The notes below the pieces were generated by a model. That model had not been told where the DNA came from. It saw nothing but the letters and a program-made list of their open reading frames with translations, and made no database searches. From PALSA-188 sp963720075 (GTDB lineage: Bacteria > Acidobacteriota > Terriglobia > Terriglobales > Acidobacteriaceae), in NCBI GenBank assembly GCA_963720075.1, contig CAVREG010000007.1, positions 62,001 through 126,000 on the forward strand: a DNA stretch of 64,000 nucleotides, in the 5' to 3' direction. Position numbers and translations under genes: made by a program. Shown one piece after another: positions 1-9,860 of the stretch. Position 1 is the stretch's first letter. Each line of letters opens with the position of its first letter.

Positions 1-1029
1 GCTGACAAAGTGGAGAGTTTCGTCTCTTTTTGGTGCGCCCTCCACCAGATCGCGAAGGAATCGTTGCATGGAAGAGCCTAATACCGCGTCTTCTTGAGTC
101 GGGTCCATGCTGTGGCAGTGGAGCTTTATAAACAACCAGTCGGGTCGGCCTTGCACGCAAATGGCCGCCCGTTTCCATAACCGCAGCCGGTGCAAGCTTG
201 GAGGATTCGGTTTGGTCAGAGCACCATTCTCGATGCCCATCCAGTGAACTCTGTTCGGCGAATTAACGTCTGGGAGCAACGGGCCTTGCACCATGAGCGG
301 GAAAATCTCGGGCATCCGGCCGGTCTTGAGATCGCGACCCTTGCGATGAGCTGCGCGCTGGTCCAGTGGAAGGCCGCATTCGTACAAAGAATTTATCTTT
401 CCGATTTGGCCGGGATGAAAAGGGGCAGTAGGAAGAGTGAGGTCCGCATAGCAACCGGTCTCTGCAAGCACTTGCATCTCGTCGTCCACGCCGCAATTTA
501 CACCTCCTGCAGAATTTGCCAATGCGAAGTTTCCGTGGACAAAAGCGTAGCGTGGAGAGCCATATCCGTCGAGGTAGCAAAGCGCCCCATGGTCGGTGGC
601 TAAGGCGTCCCGAAAATCAATCAATTGACGCCGCGTGTTTTCAGCAGTGTCGCGGCCATTTACTCCGTGATGCAAATGAATTTCGATCTCGCCCCATCCC
701 GCCGAACAATGTTGCGCAAGCCGGTCAATAAGGTTCTTGTCATACTGTTCAGCAGGATAAAAATAAGTGTGCTGAAAGGGACGGCCATCGCTGTCTCGCC
801 ATTGACCTGCAACTTTGGGATAATCCTGACACCAATTTTCGAGCCTGCATTCCTGAACGTCGCGAGAAACAGTCGGAGCACCTTCATAGGGAAGAACCGA
901 GGGCTCGAAGTGATCAGCCAAAGCGATCATGAGATGGACTCGTCCCACAGTAGCTCTTCGCATCACGCTCTGCGACAAATAACCAGGCAGCCACTTGGCG
1001 CCATACCTCAGCTTGGCGGAAATACTCAT
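1..1029 (-). CDS. Polysaccharide deacetylase-like protein, 3' end beyond the window
   Basis: The reverse strand is open without a stop from an ATG at 1029 to the first base of the window, 343 codons, so the gene continues to the left. The N-terminus begins MSISAKLRYGAKWLPGYL. Residues 114-122 read EIEIHLHHG and a later segment reads FVHGNFALANS, followed by a CGV..E...L...GCYAD pattern. This resembles divergent NodB-like deacetylases of exopolysaccharide loci, but the family match is by eye. It lies 68 bp after the O-antigen ligase-like gene on the same strand, which supports a role in surface polysaccharide processing. The frame stays open upstream of 1029, so a longer start (for example a GTG about 45 bases earlier) cannot be excluded. 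Confidence is high that it is coding and moderate for function. Confidence 0.75.
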   Translation of the reverse strand, partial: MSISAKLRYGAKWLPGYLSQSVMRRATVGRVHLMIALADHFEPSVLPYEGAPTVSRDVQECRLENWCQDYPKVAGQWRDSDGRPFQHTYFYPAEQYDKNLIDRLAQHCSAGWGEIEIHLHHGVNGRDTAENTRRQLIDFRDALATDHGALCYLDGYGSPRYAFVHGNFALANSAGGVNCGVDDEMQVLAETGCYADLTLPTAPFHPGQIGKINSLYECGLPLDQRAAHRKGRDLKTGRMPEIFPLMVQGPLLPDVNSPNRVHWMGIENGALTKPNPPSLHRLRLWKRAAICVQGRPDWLFIKLHCHSMDPTQEDAVLGSSMQRFLRDLVEGAPKRDETLHFVS

Positions 1030-1097
1030 GCGGCTAGAAGTCTCTTCACGTACGCGGATCCTCCGCTGCACCGATCTAAATACAAAACGTCCGCAGC

Positions 1098-2462
1098 TCA
1101 GAACCGCGCGACGTGGGAGCTTGGGCTTGGTTGAGTTGCATATTTATCCCGTGGCACTTGAACCAAATCCGAAGGTCTGAACGTGGGCGTTACTATGGGA
1201 GGTTTCTCTAGCAGGCCGACGAGCACGGAAGTATAGGCGACGGCAAAATAAGGAAAGAATTGATACGCTTCCGGGGCAAAAAGAGCGCCCACCGCAAAAC
1301 CAATCAGCGAGCTGTGCAATGCTCCCGAGAAAAGAGTGGTTTCAACATCCAAATTCCGCATACGCCTCAGTTTTCTGAGGTTTGAAAATCCCAGCCCAAA
1401 GAACATTAAATAGAGAAGGAACGAAAAAATACCTCCTTCAACCGCAATCTGAAGGTAGGTCATGTGAACCTCGTGCCAATCTCCCGAAATAGTCATGAAA
1501 TTATTCGCGCCGATACCCAATATGGGGTGTTGCTCGATCGCTTCCACGGCGCGACGCATAAGCATCTGGCGTGCCTCGAAAGAACTGTAAGCCTTTCCTT
1601 CAATATCAGTGTTTAGATCTTCTCCCGACATCGCGGTAAAGCGATCCTTCAGTTGCCTGCCGGCCACGGCCATCAGCAGAACTGAGAACACTAGAGCAAT
1701 CACTATTAAGTAAGCGCGCTTGCCTTTGACTCCGAAGTGCCACAAGCAGACAGCTCCTGCAATAACCAGGTCTATAAATCCCGCACGGGAGGCTGTCAGA
1801 AAAAGAGAAGCAGCCATAGTCAACATGGAAAACGTCCACATCGCCTTTACCAACGCACTCTTCGAGCTGACCAGGAAAGCCAGACAAAACGGAAGTGTAA
1901 GTACAATGGCAAACGCCAGATCGTTAGGATTTCCATAAATGCCTCCCAGAACCCCGTCCAATCGGGGATGGGAGTAACCCTTTGCTATCGAGACCGCGGC
2001 AATTACCGCTACCGAACCGGCCTGTATGAAAACTATGCGCCTCAGTTTCTTGAAATCTGTGACTACGAGAAAAGTGAGTACATACGCCACGTAAACTTTG
2101 CCAAAATCAAGAGTGTGGAGCAAAGCGCCAAGCTTCCATACAGGCGAGAATATTGCGGAAACGAGCAATATACCGATCAAAGCCAGCAGGTAGTTGGCTT
2201 CCATTGGAAGATCGCGAAATTTGCGCTGGGTTTTTCCAGCCGCCATTAACAATCCCATAACTGCGAAGAAAACTGAAATCTTCGCCAGCGGGAAAGACTT
2301 TAATCCCGGAATCCAGTCCTCAGGCCGTGCGCAATAGACCAGATAAAACGCGCAGAGCCACGTGAATGCCGTGCTCGAACGGTCTCGGCCTGTGTTAGAA
2401 GAGCTGCCCGCAAACGAATGTGCTGCAGTTGCGGGCCGATCTGTTATCAAGTTCGATCTCAT
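1098..2462 (-). CDS. O-antigen ligase / polymerase (WaaL/Wzy-type) membrane protein
   Basis: A 454-residue protein with about ten hydrophobic segments and a short polar N-terminus. The GNPNDLAFA motif near the middle, the LTASRAG segment, and the periplasmic loop with HPILGIGANNF followed by EVHMTYLQIAVEGG are typical of the Wzy_C / O-antigen ligase superfamily, which joins or polymerises undecaprenyl-linked glycans on the periplasmic face. The histidine in that loop (EVHMTYLQ) corresponds to the conserved residue of these enzymes. The downstream minus-strand neighbour looks like a polysaccharide deacetylase, so the pair is probably part of an exopolysaccharide cluster extending past the left edge. 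Ligase and polymerase cannot be told apart from sequence alone. Confidence 0.85.
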   Translation of the reverse strand: MRSNLITDRPATAAHSFAGSSSNTGRDRSSTAFTWLCAFYLVYCARPEDWIPGLKSFPLAKISVFFAVMGLLMAAGKTQRKFRDLPMEANYLLALIGILLVSAIFSPVWKLGALLHTLDFGKVYVAYVLTFLVVTDFKKLRRIVFIQAGSVAVIAAVSIAKGYSHPRLDGVLGGIYGNPNDLAFAIVLTLPFCLAFLVSSKSALVKAMWTFSMLTMAASLFLTASRAGFIDLVIAGAVCLWHFGVKGKRAYLIVIALVFSVLLMAVAGRQLKDRFTAMSGEDLNTDIEGKAYSSFEARQMLMRRAVEAIEQHPILGIGANNFMTISGDWHEVHMTYLQIAVEGGIFSFLLYLMFFGLGFSNLRKLRRMRNLDVETTLFSGALHSSLIGFAVGALFAPEAYQFFPYFAVAYTSVLVGLLEKPPIVTPTFRPSDLVQVPRDKYATQPSPSSHVARF

Positions 2463-3065
2463 TTATTCGGTAAGGTTCAGATTTCGATCATTGCGTATAT
2501 CCATCATTGCGTATGTCTAAGGATGACATGCGTATTGCATTCTCGCTAAGGACATTTTCAGAAGAATGCGCACAGTCGCAAGGGGATAAAATGCATTCGC
2601 CGTGTTCCCCAATCAGCTTCTATTGTGCGTAGCCTGAAATCGCTTTCGACCCGCACGAGTATTTATCAATCTTACATCTGCGGGACGTACCAGATAAGTT
2701 TCTCGAATCGTTGGTAACCAGCACGCAATCGAAGTCATTCGCCCGGAAGAGATTCCTCTGCGCGATTACCTTTGTAACGTTACTTCTCCCACGCATAAGC
2801 TCCAATGTTTTTCTCTCGGTGGAAAAGCATTTCCCCTCCGCGCGCGGCCTCGCCAGTTGTCGAGAGCGCGCAGGCGCCCAGCCAATTCAATCTAAACGAT
2901 TTCGCAAATGGTGATCGTCTTGCTTAATTGTTTGCAGGTTCTGAAGGTCGGGATGCACGAGCTTTTGGTTTAAGTAACTGCCCGATAGTGGCACAAAGGC
3001 GCAACGTGCGCAGTAGTGGGGTTTATCAACACCTTTAATTCGATTTGGACGCGAGGCAAAGTTCT
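2463..3065. other. Intergenic region between divergent genes
   Basis: About 600 bases separate the ligase-like gene (minus) from the BIG2 lipoprotein (plus). No convincing coding sequence is seen; the short open frames have no ribosome binding site or recognisable protein. It must hold promoters for both genes. The 12-mer ATCATTGCGTAT occurs twice at 2487-2498 and 2503-2514, 25-37 bases before the ligase-like start, and could be a regulator site. Confidence 0.5.
2487..2514. repeat. Two direct 12-mers upstream of the O-antigen ligase-like gene
   Basis: ATCATTGCGTAT is repeated exactly with a 16-base period. The position just upstream of the minus-strand gene suits an operator, but no regulator is identified and a chance duplication is possible. 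Confidence 0.4.
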
Positions 3066-5801
3066 ATGGCGAAATTTTTTCGATGTGTTTCGTTGATTCT
3101 TTTGGGAGTCATGACGGCGTGCGGCGGAGGCGGAATTTCCAATAGCAGTAAGAGCACGGGATCTGACGCGAGTGTCGTCCTTCAATCCATCCAGGTCGTC
3201 GCAACCAATTCGTCCGTTCCAGTCGGTGTCAGTCAACAATTCACCGCAACGGGAACCTATAGCGATGGCAGTACCAAAGACATCACTCAAACCGCAACCT
3301 GGAGCTCGTCCAATCCCAATGTGGCGGTGATTGTAAGCAACGGAGTTGCCAAGGCAATATCGCAGGGTTCATGTTCCATTATTGCAGCGCAAGCTAATGT
3401 TGCAAATCAGGCCACCGTTACCGGAAAAGTTGCCTTAACCGTAGCACCGCCTGCATTGACTTCGATAACCGTAGATTCGGCCACCCCTTCGGTCGCTGCG
3501 GGCCTTACCGATCAATTCGCAGCGATCGGAAATTATAGCGATGGCAGCACCCAAAGTCTTAGCTCAGTTACGTGGAGTGTTTCTAATTCCGCTGTTGCCG
3601 CAATTTCCAGCCGCGGACTGGTCTCTGCCAAAGCTGCTGGTTCTGCGGTCATCACCGCAACCGACGGGACGATCAACGGAACCAGCAGCCTCACGGTCGG
3701 GCCGCCTTCGCTGGTTTCAATTACTATCGGCGCCGCTAGTCCATCGGTTGGGGTAGGTTCCACCGATCAATTCACGGCTACTGGCAATTTTACTGATGGC
3801 AGTACTCAAAGCCTTAGTAGTTCGGTCATCTGGAGCACCTCGAATTCTGCTCTGGTCACGATTTCCAACACTGGACTTGTCACGGCAAAATCGAATGGCT
3901 CCGCCACTATCATGGCTACTTCCGGAGCGATTACCGGCACGTCGCCGCTGACCGTCACAATATCTCTTGTTTCCATAAGCGTTACCCCGCCTTCTCCAAC
4001 TATTGCCCCCAGCACGGACCAGCAATTCAAAGCGACAGGAACCTTCACGGATGGGAGCACGCAGGATATAACCGGGACGGTAAACTGGAATTCTTCAGAC
4101 CCAACGAAAGCGACCGTTAGCAATTCCCTACCTACAAGTGGTTTGGCTCGCGGCTTGAAATCAGGTTCTTCAATCATTACCGCATCTTCCGGCAGTATTT
4201 CGGCTTCCGCGACTCTAACGGTAAGTAGTGTCACTCTCACCTCGATTCGGGTGACTCCGGCAAGCGGCACGATTCCTCTTGGAGTCGTTCAACAGTTCAC
4301 GGCACAGGGAACTTTCTCTGACGGGACAACTCAGGACATCACCAATACGGTTTCATGGAGCTCGTCACAACCAACTCTGGTGTCCATAACAGTGAGTGGA
4401 GCAGCGACTGGCCGCAACCTCGGAACAGTGAATATTCTTGCAACTTCAGGAACGATTACCGGAAGCACAACTACCACGGTGAATGCCGCTAACCTGGTCT
4501 CGCTTTCAATTCAGCCGAACAGCATGACAATTGCGGACGGCACCACTTCGAAATTGAGCGCGATTGGGCTGTTCAACGACGGCAGCACCAGAGATGTCAG
4601 CACTCAGGCAACTTGGAGTTCATCAAATCCCGCCGCTGCGACGGTTCAAACCAACGGAAAAATGACCGGCCTAAATCCTGGCTTGACCACGGTTACAGCA
4701 ACTCTTCTATCGCAGAGCGTATCGGTCACAGTTAACGTGACCAACGCAACGGTCGTGTCCATTTCGGTGACGCCGTCCATTTCATCGCTCGCGCCGGGAA
4801 CACAGATAACTTTTGTGGCCACCGGCCAATTTAGCGATTCAAGCACGCAGATTATTTCAGGCGATGTCAACTGGTCCTCCAGCGACAGTACGGTAGCAAC
4901 CGTAAGCACCACCCCGGGTACTCGCGGCATCGCGGAGACCGTCGCCACGGGAAGCGTCACTGTCACCGCCGCGTTTGAGGGAGTTACAGGCTCTGCGCAG
5001 TTGAACGTCACCGGCGCCAACCTGACCGGTATCGTCATCAGCCCTCCAACCGCGGTCTTGGCTCCCGCGTCCACGCTGCAATACACCGCAGTTGCAAGTT
5101 TCGATGATGGCACGACTCAATTCGTGAGTCCGATAGTAGCCTGGAGTTCTTCCGACACGAGCCTCGCCACGATTACCTCCTACGGTCAGGCCACCGGACA
5201 ATCCCCAGGGCTGGCAACGATTACAGCGTCCTACGAGGGACTCAGCAGCAGTGCCGATGTCTTAGTGGAGTCGTCGGCTTTAACGTCTATCACAGTCAGC
5301 CCGTCCACTTTAACCATTCCACAGCAGATAATTGCCGGCTTTAGCGCAATCGGCTCATTCGCCGATGGCAGTTCCCAGGACTTGACATCAGCAGTCACTT
5401 GGACGTCTTCGATGGCTTCTGTCGCAACGGTAAGCAACGCAGCCGGAACAAGGGGCTTTGCAACGGCAGTCGCGCCTGGCACCTCCACGATTTCAGCCGT
5501 TTTTGGGGGCCAGGTCGGCACCGCTAACGCAATAGTCACAAACGCTAACTTAGTTTCGCTTAGCGTTTCACCGAGCAGTCCCATCATCAACCTTGGCACG
5601 GCACAAGTGTTTGTGGCCACCGGAACTTTCAGCGATGGAAGCACGATGAATCTTTCCACACAGGCCTCGTGGACGTCCTCGGACGTAACCGTCGCAGTAA
5701 TGAATCCACTGGGAGTTGCGATCAGTGCAAGTTCCGGCACGACGACTATTACGGCTACGCTAAACGGCGTTAGCGCAACCGCGATACTGACTGTGAATTA
5801 G
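3066..5801 (+). CDS. BIG2-type Ig-like repeat lipoprotein
   Basis: The start at 3066 is chosen because GAGG lies 9 bases upstream and the resulting N-terminus is a lipoprotein signal (MAKFFRCVSLILLG, then MTAC followed by GGGG); the frame is open 21 bases further back to a TTG. After the lipobox and a Ser-rich linker come ten consecutive domains of about 85-90 residues. Each opens with a variant of LxSIxVxP, has a central xFxATGxFxDGSTQ block and a following WSSSxxxVATV block, as in bacterial Ig-like domain 2. The protein should be anchored to a membrane by lipid and extend outward as a stalk or adhesin. There is no enzymatic domain. A strong terminator follows, so it appears monocistronic. 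Confidence 0.9.
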   Translation: MAKFFRCVSLILLGVMTACGGGGISNSSKSTGSDASVVLQSIQVVATNSSVPVGVSQQFTATGTYSDGSTKDITQTATWSSSNPNVAVIVSNGVAKAISQGSCSIIAAQANVANQATVTGKVALTVAPPALTSITVDSATPSVAAGLTDQFAAIGNYSDGSTQSLSSVTWSVSNSAVAAISSRGLVSAKAAGSAVITATDGTINGTSSLTVGPPSLVSITIGAASPSVGVGSTDQFTATGNFTDGSTQSLSSSVIWSTSNSALVTISNTGLVTAKSNGSATIMATSGAITGTSPLTVTISLVSISVTPPSPTIAPSTDQQFKATGTFTDGSTQDITGTVNWNSSDPTKATVSNSLPTSGLARGLKSGSSIITASSGSISASATLTVSSVTLTSIRVTPASGTIPLGVVQQFTAQGTFSDGTTQDITNTVSWSSSQPTLVSITVSGAATGRNLGTVNILATSGTITGSTTTTVNAANLVSLSIQPNSMTIADGTTSKLSAIGLFNDGSTRDVSTQATWSSSNPAAATVQTNGKMTGLNPGLTTVTATLLSQSVSVTVNVTNATVVSISVTPSISSLAPGTQITFVATGQFSDSSTQIISGDVNWSSSDSTVATVSTTPGTRGIAETVATGSVTVTAAFEGVTGSAQLNVTGANLTGIVISPPTAVLAPASTLQYTAVASFDDGTTQFVSPIVAWSSSDTSLATITSYGQATGQSPGLATITASYEGLSSSADVLVESSALTSITVSPSTLTIPQQIIAGFSAIGSFADGSSQDLTSAVTWTSSMASVATVSNAAGTRGFATAVAPGTSTISAVFGGQVGTANAIVTNANLVSLSVSPSSPIINLGTAQVFVATGTFSDGSTMNLSTQASWTSSDVTVAVMNPLGVAISASSGTTTITATLNGVSATAILTVN

Positions 5802-5837
5802 CAAGCTGGGCAACAACTGAGCGACAACCGCTCGCTA

Positions 5838-5867
5838 CGGCCCGACACTAGTCGGGCCGATTTTTTT
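5838..5867 (+). terminator. Rho-independent terminator after the BIG2 lipoprotein
   Basis: A perfect 9-bp stem (CGGCCCGAC / GTCGGGCCG) with an ACTA loop is followed by seven T residues, 36 bases after the stop codon of the plus-strand gene. Confidence 0.92.
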
Positions 5868-5962
5868 GATTTTGGGATGCTTATGACCGGCTGGAAATCT
5901 GGATATTCCCTTCGGCGTAGGTGAGTCTTTTGTCCTGCCGGCATTAGCTCTCAGAACACCAG

Positions 5963-8227
5963 CTAATATTCGGCGAGTTGCTTCATCGCTTCAAACAGGT
6001 CCGAAACTTGCGGCAAGATCGCGTTTTCAAGGACGGGCTGGTAAGCAACGTAGACATCTTTGGCTGCCAGGCGCCGCACCGGGGCGTCTAAGTGTTCAAA
6101 CATCTGATCGGCGATTCTGGCGGCGATTTCCGCGCCATATCCCCAACTCAAGGTGTCTTCATACGCTACCAGGGCACGATTAGTTTTTTGTACGGAAGCG
6201 GAAATTGCATCCCAGTCAAAAGGATTCAAGCATCGCAGATCAAGGATTTCCACTTTGATTCCATGCTCCCGTTCCAATTTTTGCGCAGCCTGAAGGGCAC
6301 GTGGCACGACCGCGCCATAGGTGATGACAGATAAATCTGTCCCCGGCTGTACGACTCTCGCCTTCCCAAACGGAATCATGTAATCCGGACCGGGATAGGC
6401 TGCTCGCCCATAGGTTTCTCGATACAGACGCTTGTGTTCCAAAAAAAGCACGGGATCGTCGCAGCGAATCGCCGTGCGCAACAATCCGGCAGCATCAAGA
6501 GCGTTCGAAGGGAATACAACGCGCAGTCCGGGAATATGGGTAAACGCACTTTCGCCGCACTGGGAGTGATAGATCGCGCCTCCAGTAAGGTATCCGCCAA
6601 TTGCGACTCGAATCACCAATGGCGCTGAAAATCCATTGTTCGAGCGCCAACGAATCACCGGCAGCTCATTTCGCAATTGCATCATCGCGGGCCAAATGTA
6701 GTCGAAAAATTGAATTTCCACTACCGGCTTGAGGCCGCGAGTTGCCATTCCGGTTGCGCGACCGACGATATTTGCTTCGGCAAGGGGAGAATTGAAAACC
6801 CGATCAGATCCAAAGTCGCACTGGAGGCCCGAGGTAAGCTTGAAGACGCCTCCCTTCCCTTTCACCATTTTTTGTTTCAAATACTGCTCCCGGCTGCAAT
6901 CGGCAACATCTTCACCGAAGACGATGACACGTTCATCCCGCTTCATCTCATCGCGCAGCGTCGCAGTGATGAGATCGGCCATGGTCTTGGGAGCGACCTT
7001 CTTTGCATCGGCAGAAGTGTCTGGAGGAGCCGCTAATACGGCGGTTTCGAAAGCTGAGGAAGTGGGGTCCAGATCGGGCGAGTAAACGTAATTTTCGACC
7101 GTGCTAGCGTCAGGAAAAGGCGCAGCCAGAGCGCGATCCACCGCAATCTGCAAATCATCACCCACTTTCTTTTCAAGATCGGTTATGCCCTTTTCATCCA
7201 GGATGCCTTCGCGGATCAGGAACATCTGCATTTGCGGCACTGGATCGCGCGCGGCATCCCGCTCACGCTCGGCGTCTGCCCGGTAAAGGCGCTCGTCGTC
7301 CGAAAGCGAATGGGAGTACGGGCGAATGACATGGGCATGTACAAACGCCGGACCATCGCCAGCACGGCAATAATTAACCGATCGAACGAAGGCGGAATAG
7401 GCCGCAATCGGATCGGTGCCGTCTATTTCTTCGAAATGAAAATGAGGAAAATTCGCGACCAGCCGCGAGATGTTGCCGCCGGGAGTTTGTACTTCGACTG
7501 GGACGGAAATTGCGTATCCGTTATCCTCGACCAGGAAGATTATCGGCAACCGCTGATTCGACGAAGTGTTCAGCGCCTCCCAGAACTCGCCTTCGCTGGT
7601 CGTGCCATCCCCGAGCGAAACCAGCGTCAGTTCATCTTCATGAGAAACAACCTCTTTAAACTGCCTATAATCGCCCTCGACTTTTCTTGCCGCGTTGGAA
7701 TGCGTGGAGAGATACCGTCCAACTTCCGCGCAGCCCACCGCTTGCAAAATCTGAGTCCCAGTTGGAGAAGAGCCGGTCACAATATTCAGCTGCGGGTAGC
7801 TCCAATGCGAAGGCATCTGGCGCCCGCCGGAACTGGGGTCGTCCGCCGCCCCAACACCTTGCAGTAACATTTCATACGGGGTTGCCCCAAGCGCCAAACA
7901 CAGGGCCCGGTCACGATAATAGGGATAAAACCAGTCATAGCCAGCCTTCATTGCGAAGGCAGCCGCGACTCCAACCGCCTCGTGACCCGCGCCTGAGATC
8001 TGGAAGAATATCTTTTGCTGGCGCTTTAACATGATCTCCCGATCGTCGAGGCGACGGGAGGTATACATAATCCGGTAAGCGTCAATTAACTGATCGCGTG
8101 AGAGGCCTTCGTAATTTCGGGTGATGCGCCGCACATTATTAGTAGTTCCATTGTTGGGATCCCCGGTGTCTTTAATCCCACTATTGGTGAGTCCGGCGGA
8201 TTTCGGATTTGCCTTCATGGTAGCCAT
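5963..8227 (-). CDS. 2-oxoacid dehydrogenase E1, fused alpha and beta subunits
   Basis: A 754-residue thiamin diphosphate enzyme that joins the E1-alpha and E1-beta chains of the branched-chain/pyruvate dehydrogenase type. The alpha half (about residues 50-380) contains the TPP-binding region beginning GDGTTSEGEFWEAL and ending near VEDNGYAIS. The beta half (from about 415) contains FGEDV, SPLAEANIVG and the C-terminal transketolase-like domain. The first 30 residues are polar and low in complexity. The ATG at 8227 has GAGGGA six bases upstream. It catalyses oxidative decarboxylation of a 2-oxoacid and passes the acyl group to a lipoyl E2. No E2 or E3 gene lies nearby, so the partner is encoded elsewhere and the substrate (branched-chain 2-oxoacid, pyruvate or acetoin) is undecided. 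Confidence 0.93.
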   Translation of the reverse strand: MATMKANPKSAGLTNSGIKDTGDPNNGTTNNVRRITRNYEGLSRDQLIDAYRIMYTSRRLDDREIMLKRQQKIFFQISGAGHEAVGVAAAFAMKAGYDWFYPYYRDRALCLALGATPYEMLLQGVGAADDPSSGGRQMPSHWSYPQLNIVTGSSPTGTQILQAVGCAEVGRYLSTHSNAARKVEGDYRQFKEVVSHEDELTLVSLGDGTTSEGEFWEALNTSSNQRLPIIFLVEDNGYAISVPVEVQTPGGNISRLVANFPHFHFEEIDGTDPIAAYSAFVRSVNYCRAGDGPAFVHAHVIRPYSHSLSDDERLYRADAERERDAARDPVPQMQMFLIREGILDEKGITDLEKKVGDDLQIAVDRALAAPFPDASTVENYVYSPDLDPTSSAFETAVLAAPPDTSADAKKVAPKTMADLITATLRDEMKRDERVIVFGEDVADCSREQYLKQKMVKGKGGVFKLTSGLQCDFGSDRVFNSPLAEANIVGRATGMATRGLKPVVEIQFFDYIWPAMMQLRNELPVIRWRSNNGFSAPLVIRVAIGGYLTGGAIYHSQCGESAFTHIPGLRVVFPSNALDAAGLLRTAIRCDDPVLFLEHKRLYRETYGRAAYPGPDYMIPFGKARVVQPGTDLSVITYGAVVPRALQAAQKLEREHGIKVEILDLRCLNPFDWDAISASVQKTNRALVAYEDTLSWGYGAEIAARIADQMFEHLDAPVRRLAAKDVYVAYQPVLENAILPQVSDLFEAMKQLAEY

Positions 8228-8332
8228 TCAGGCTCCCTCAATGAGCGGTGCGGTCCTTGGGCATTGTAAATCCAGCGCAGCGGTTCCGAATATACTGGGT
8301 TAGCGTGAAACGTCAATCCTCCTCTAGCCAGA

Positions 8333-9025
8333 ATGATCAAGTTTAACCGAAAGTTCGACCCCAACCAGATCAAGTTTCTAATCTTCGATTTGGACGGCAC
8401 CTTGATTGATTCGCGGCTTGATTTGATTCATTCCGTCAACGCCATGTTGCACCATTTCGGACTCGCCCAACTCCCCGGCGACGTGGTGGCCTCTTATGTT
8501 GGAGACGGCGCTCCCATGCTGGTCCGCCGAGCTCTCGGCGACCCCACCGACGAGGAGTTTTTCAAACAGGGGCTGGAATACTTTCTTTCCTATTACCGGG
8601 AGCACAAACTCGACTACACAGTGGAATATCCTGGCATTAAGGACGCATTGAGCCGAATTCGAACCTTCAACGGATCTGGCCGTCAGATGGCAGTGCTCTC
8701 TAACAAACCCGTAATGCCGGCTCGGGCAATTGTGCACGCACTCGGACTGAATGATTTCTTTGTCGGGGTGTACGGTGGGAACAGCTTCAAAACAAAGAAG
8801 CCCGACCCTTTGGGCGTGAATACGTTGTTAAATGAAACCGGCTATAGCGTTGAGGATTCCATTATTATTGGCGATTCATCCACTGACATTGTGACCGGCC
8901 GCAACGCGGGAATCTGGACCTGCGGCGTAACTTATGGTTTTGCTCCGCAAACTTTGAGCATCGCCCCGCCGGATGTTTTGATTGACCGGCCGGAAGAACT
9001 TCCGGGCTTGTTTAAAGAATCCTAG
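8333..9025 (+). CDS. gph: HAD-superfamily phosphatase, phosphoglycolate phosphatase-like
   Basis: The 230-residue protein has the HAD motifs in order: DLDGTLID (nucleophile and acid/base aspartates, near residues 20-27), SNKP with the conserved lysine region, and GDSSTDI near residue 184. A helical cap lies between the first two motifs, as in the Gph/PGP branch that hydrolyses 2-phosphoglycolate. It is transcribed divergently from the E1 gene with about 100 bases between them. Substrate assignment inside the HAD family is uncertain; pyrophosphatase or other small phosphoester activity is possible. Confidence 0.85.
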   Translation: MIKFNRKFDPNQIKFLIFDLDGTLIDSRLDLIHSVNAMLHHFGLAQLPGDVVASYVGDGAPMLVRRALGDPTDEEFFKQGLEYFLSYYREHKLDYTVEYPGIKDALSRIRTFNGSGRQMAVLSNKPVMPARAIVHALGLNDFFVGVYGGNSFKTKKPDPLGVNTLLNETGYSVEDSIIIGDSSTDIVTGRNAGIWTCGVTYGFAPQTLSIAPPDVLIDRPEELPGLFKES

Positions 9026-9148
9026 GGTTCCAGGAAGCGTTCAAGGAACGTCTGACGGCAACGATGCTGCTCTCCAGCGCGAACGGTGGATTGGGTTTCG
9101 TCCTCGCTCATCATTGGCGAACGTTCTTCGGGTACACTGCGTTGAAAC

Positions 9149-9760
9149 ATGATGGACCCCCATAACGGCTTCACGCCCGCGGAACTACGCAAACTTCGCA
9201 GCCTGAAAAATCCTCACGGCATACAGCGCTTATTGGATGCCATGCCTTATCATCTTGCGAACACCGCATGGTCGCCCCGCCGGATTTTGCGCGAAAACAC
9301 GGCGCACTGTTTCGAAGGTGCGACGTTTGCCGCAGCCGCGCTGCGAGCGAACGGATATCCCCCACTAGTCCTCGATCTCGAAGCTGAAAATGACACGGAT
9401 CATGTAATCGCGATTTATCGCGTAGGCAGTCATTGGGGTGCAATTGCAAAATCAAATTACACTGGATGCCGCTATCGCGAGCCTGTCTATCGCTCACTGC
9501 GCGAACTGGCGCTAAGCTATTTCGATGTGTACTTCAACCTTCGGCGAGAGCGTTCGCTTCGCACCTTTTCGCGCCCAGTAAATCTCGCACGCTTTGACCA
9601 TCTGGAGTGGATGACGACAGACAAGCCCCTATGGTTTGTCGCCGAATATTTATTCGAGATCCATCATTACCGGCTACTCGCCGCAGGGATGGAGAAAAGG
9701 CTGCATCGCCTGGATGACCGTTCATTTCACGCAGGATGTTTAGGAAGGGCCGAAAAGTAG
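9149..9760 (+). CDS. Transglutaminase-like superfamily protein
   Basis: A 203-residue soluble protein with no signal peptide. Cys54 sits in ENTAHCFEGA at the start of a helix and His85 in DTDHVIAIYR, an arrangement like the Cys-His pair of papain/transglutaminase-fold enzymes. The helix after the cysteine is followed by a VLDLEA strand and then the histidine strand, which matches the fold order. The natural substrate is unknown and the third catalytic residue could not be fixed. It is about 120 bases downstream of the HAD phosphatase on the same strand, so co-transcription is possible. Confidence 0.65.
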   Translation: MMDPHNGFTPAELRKLRSLKNPHGIQRLLDAMPYHLANTAWSPRRILRENTAHCFEGATFAAAALRANGYPPLVLDLEAENDTDHVIAIYRVGSHWGAIAKSNYTGCRYREPVYRSLRELALSYFDVYFNLRRERSLRTFSRPVNLARFDHLEWMTTDKPLWFVAEYLFEIHHYRLLAAGMEKRLHRLDDRSFHAGCLGRAEK

Positions 9761-9860
9761 AGGCAGTCCCCAAGCCTGACTGGGCTGTGAGATCCCGCAG
9801 AAGAGAAAGCACGTGGAACGAGTCAAGAAGATGATTTCCAGCCTGGTGAGTCGCTAGGGG

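Noticed and set aside
190..1134. Several plus-strand frames in the first 1.1 kb (137, 71, 169 and 61 codons)
   Set aside because: They are antisense to a 343-codon reverse frame with sensible protein motifs and have no recognisable products.
3480..5740. Repetitive DNA in the BIG2 gene as a CRISPR or satellite array
   Set aside because: The period is about 260 bases, the reading frame is continuous and each unit encodes an Ig-like domain, so it is protein repeat structure.
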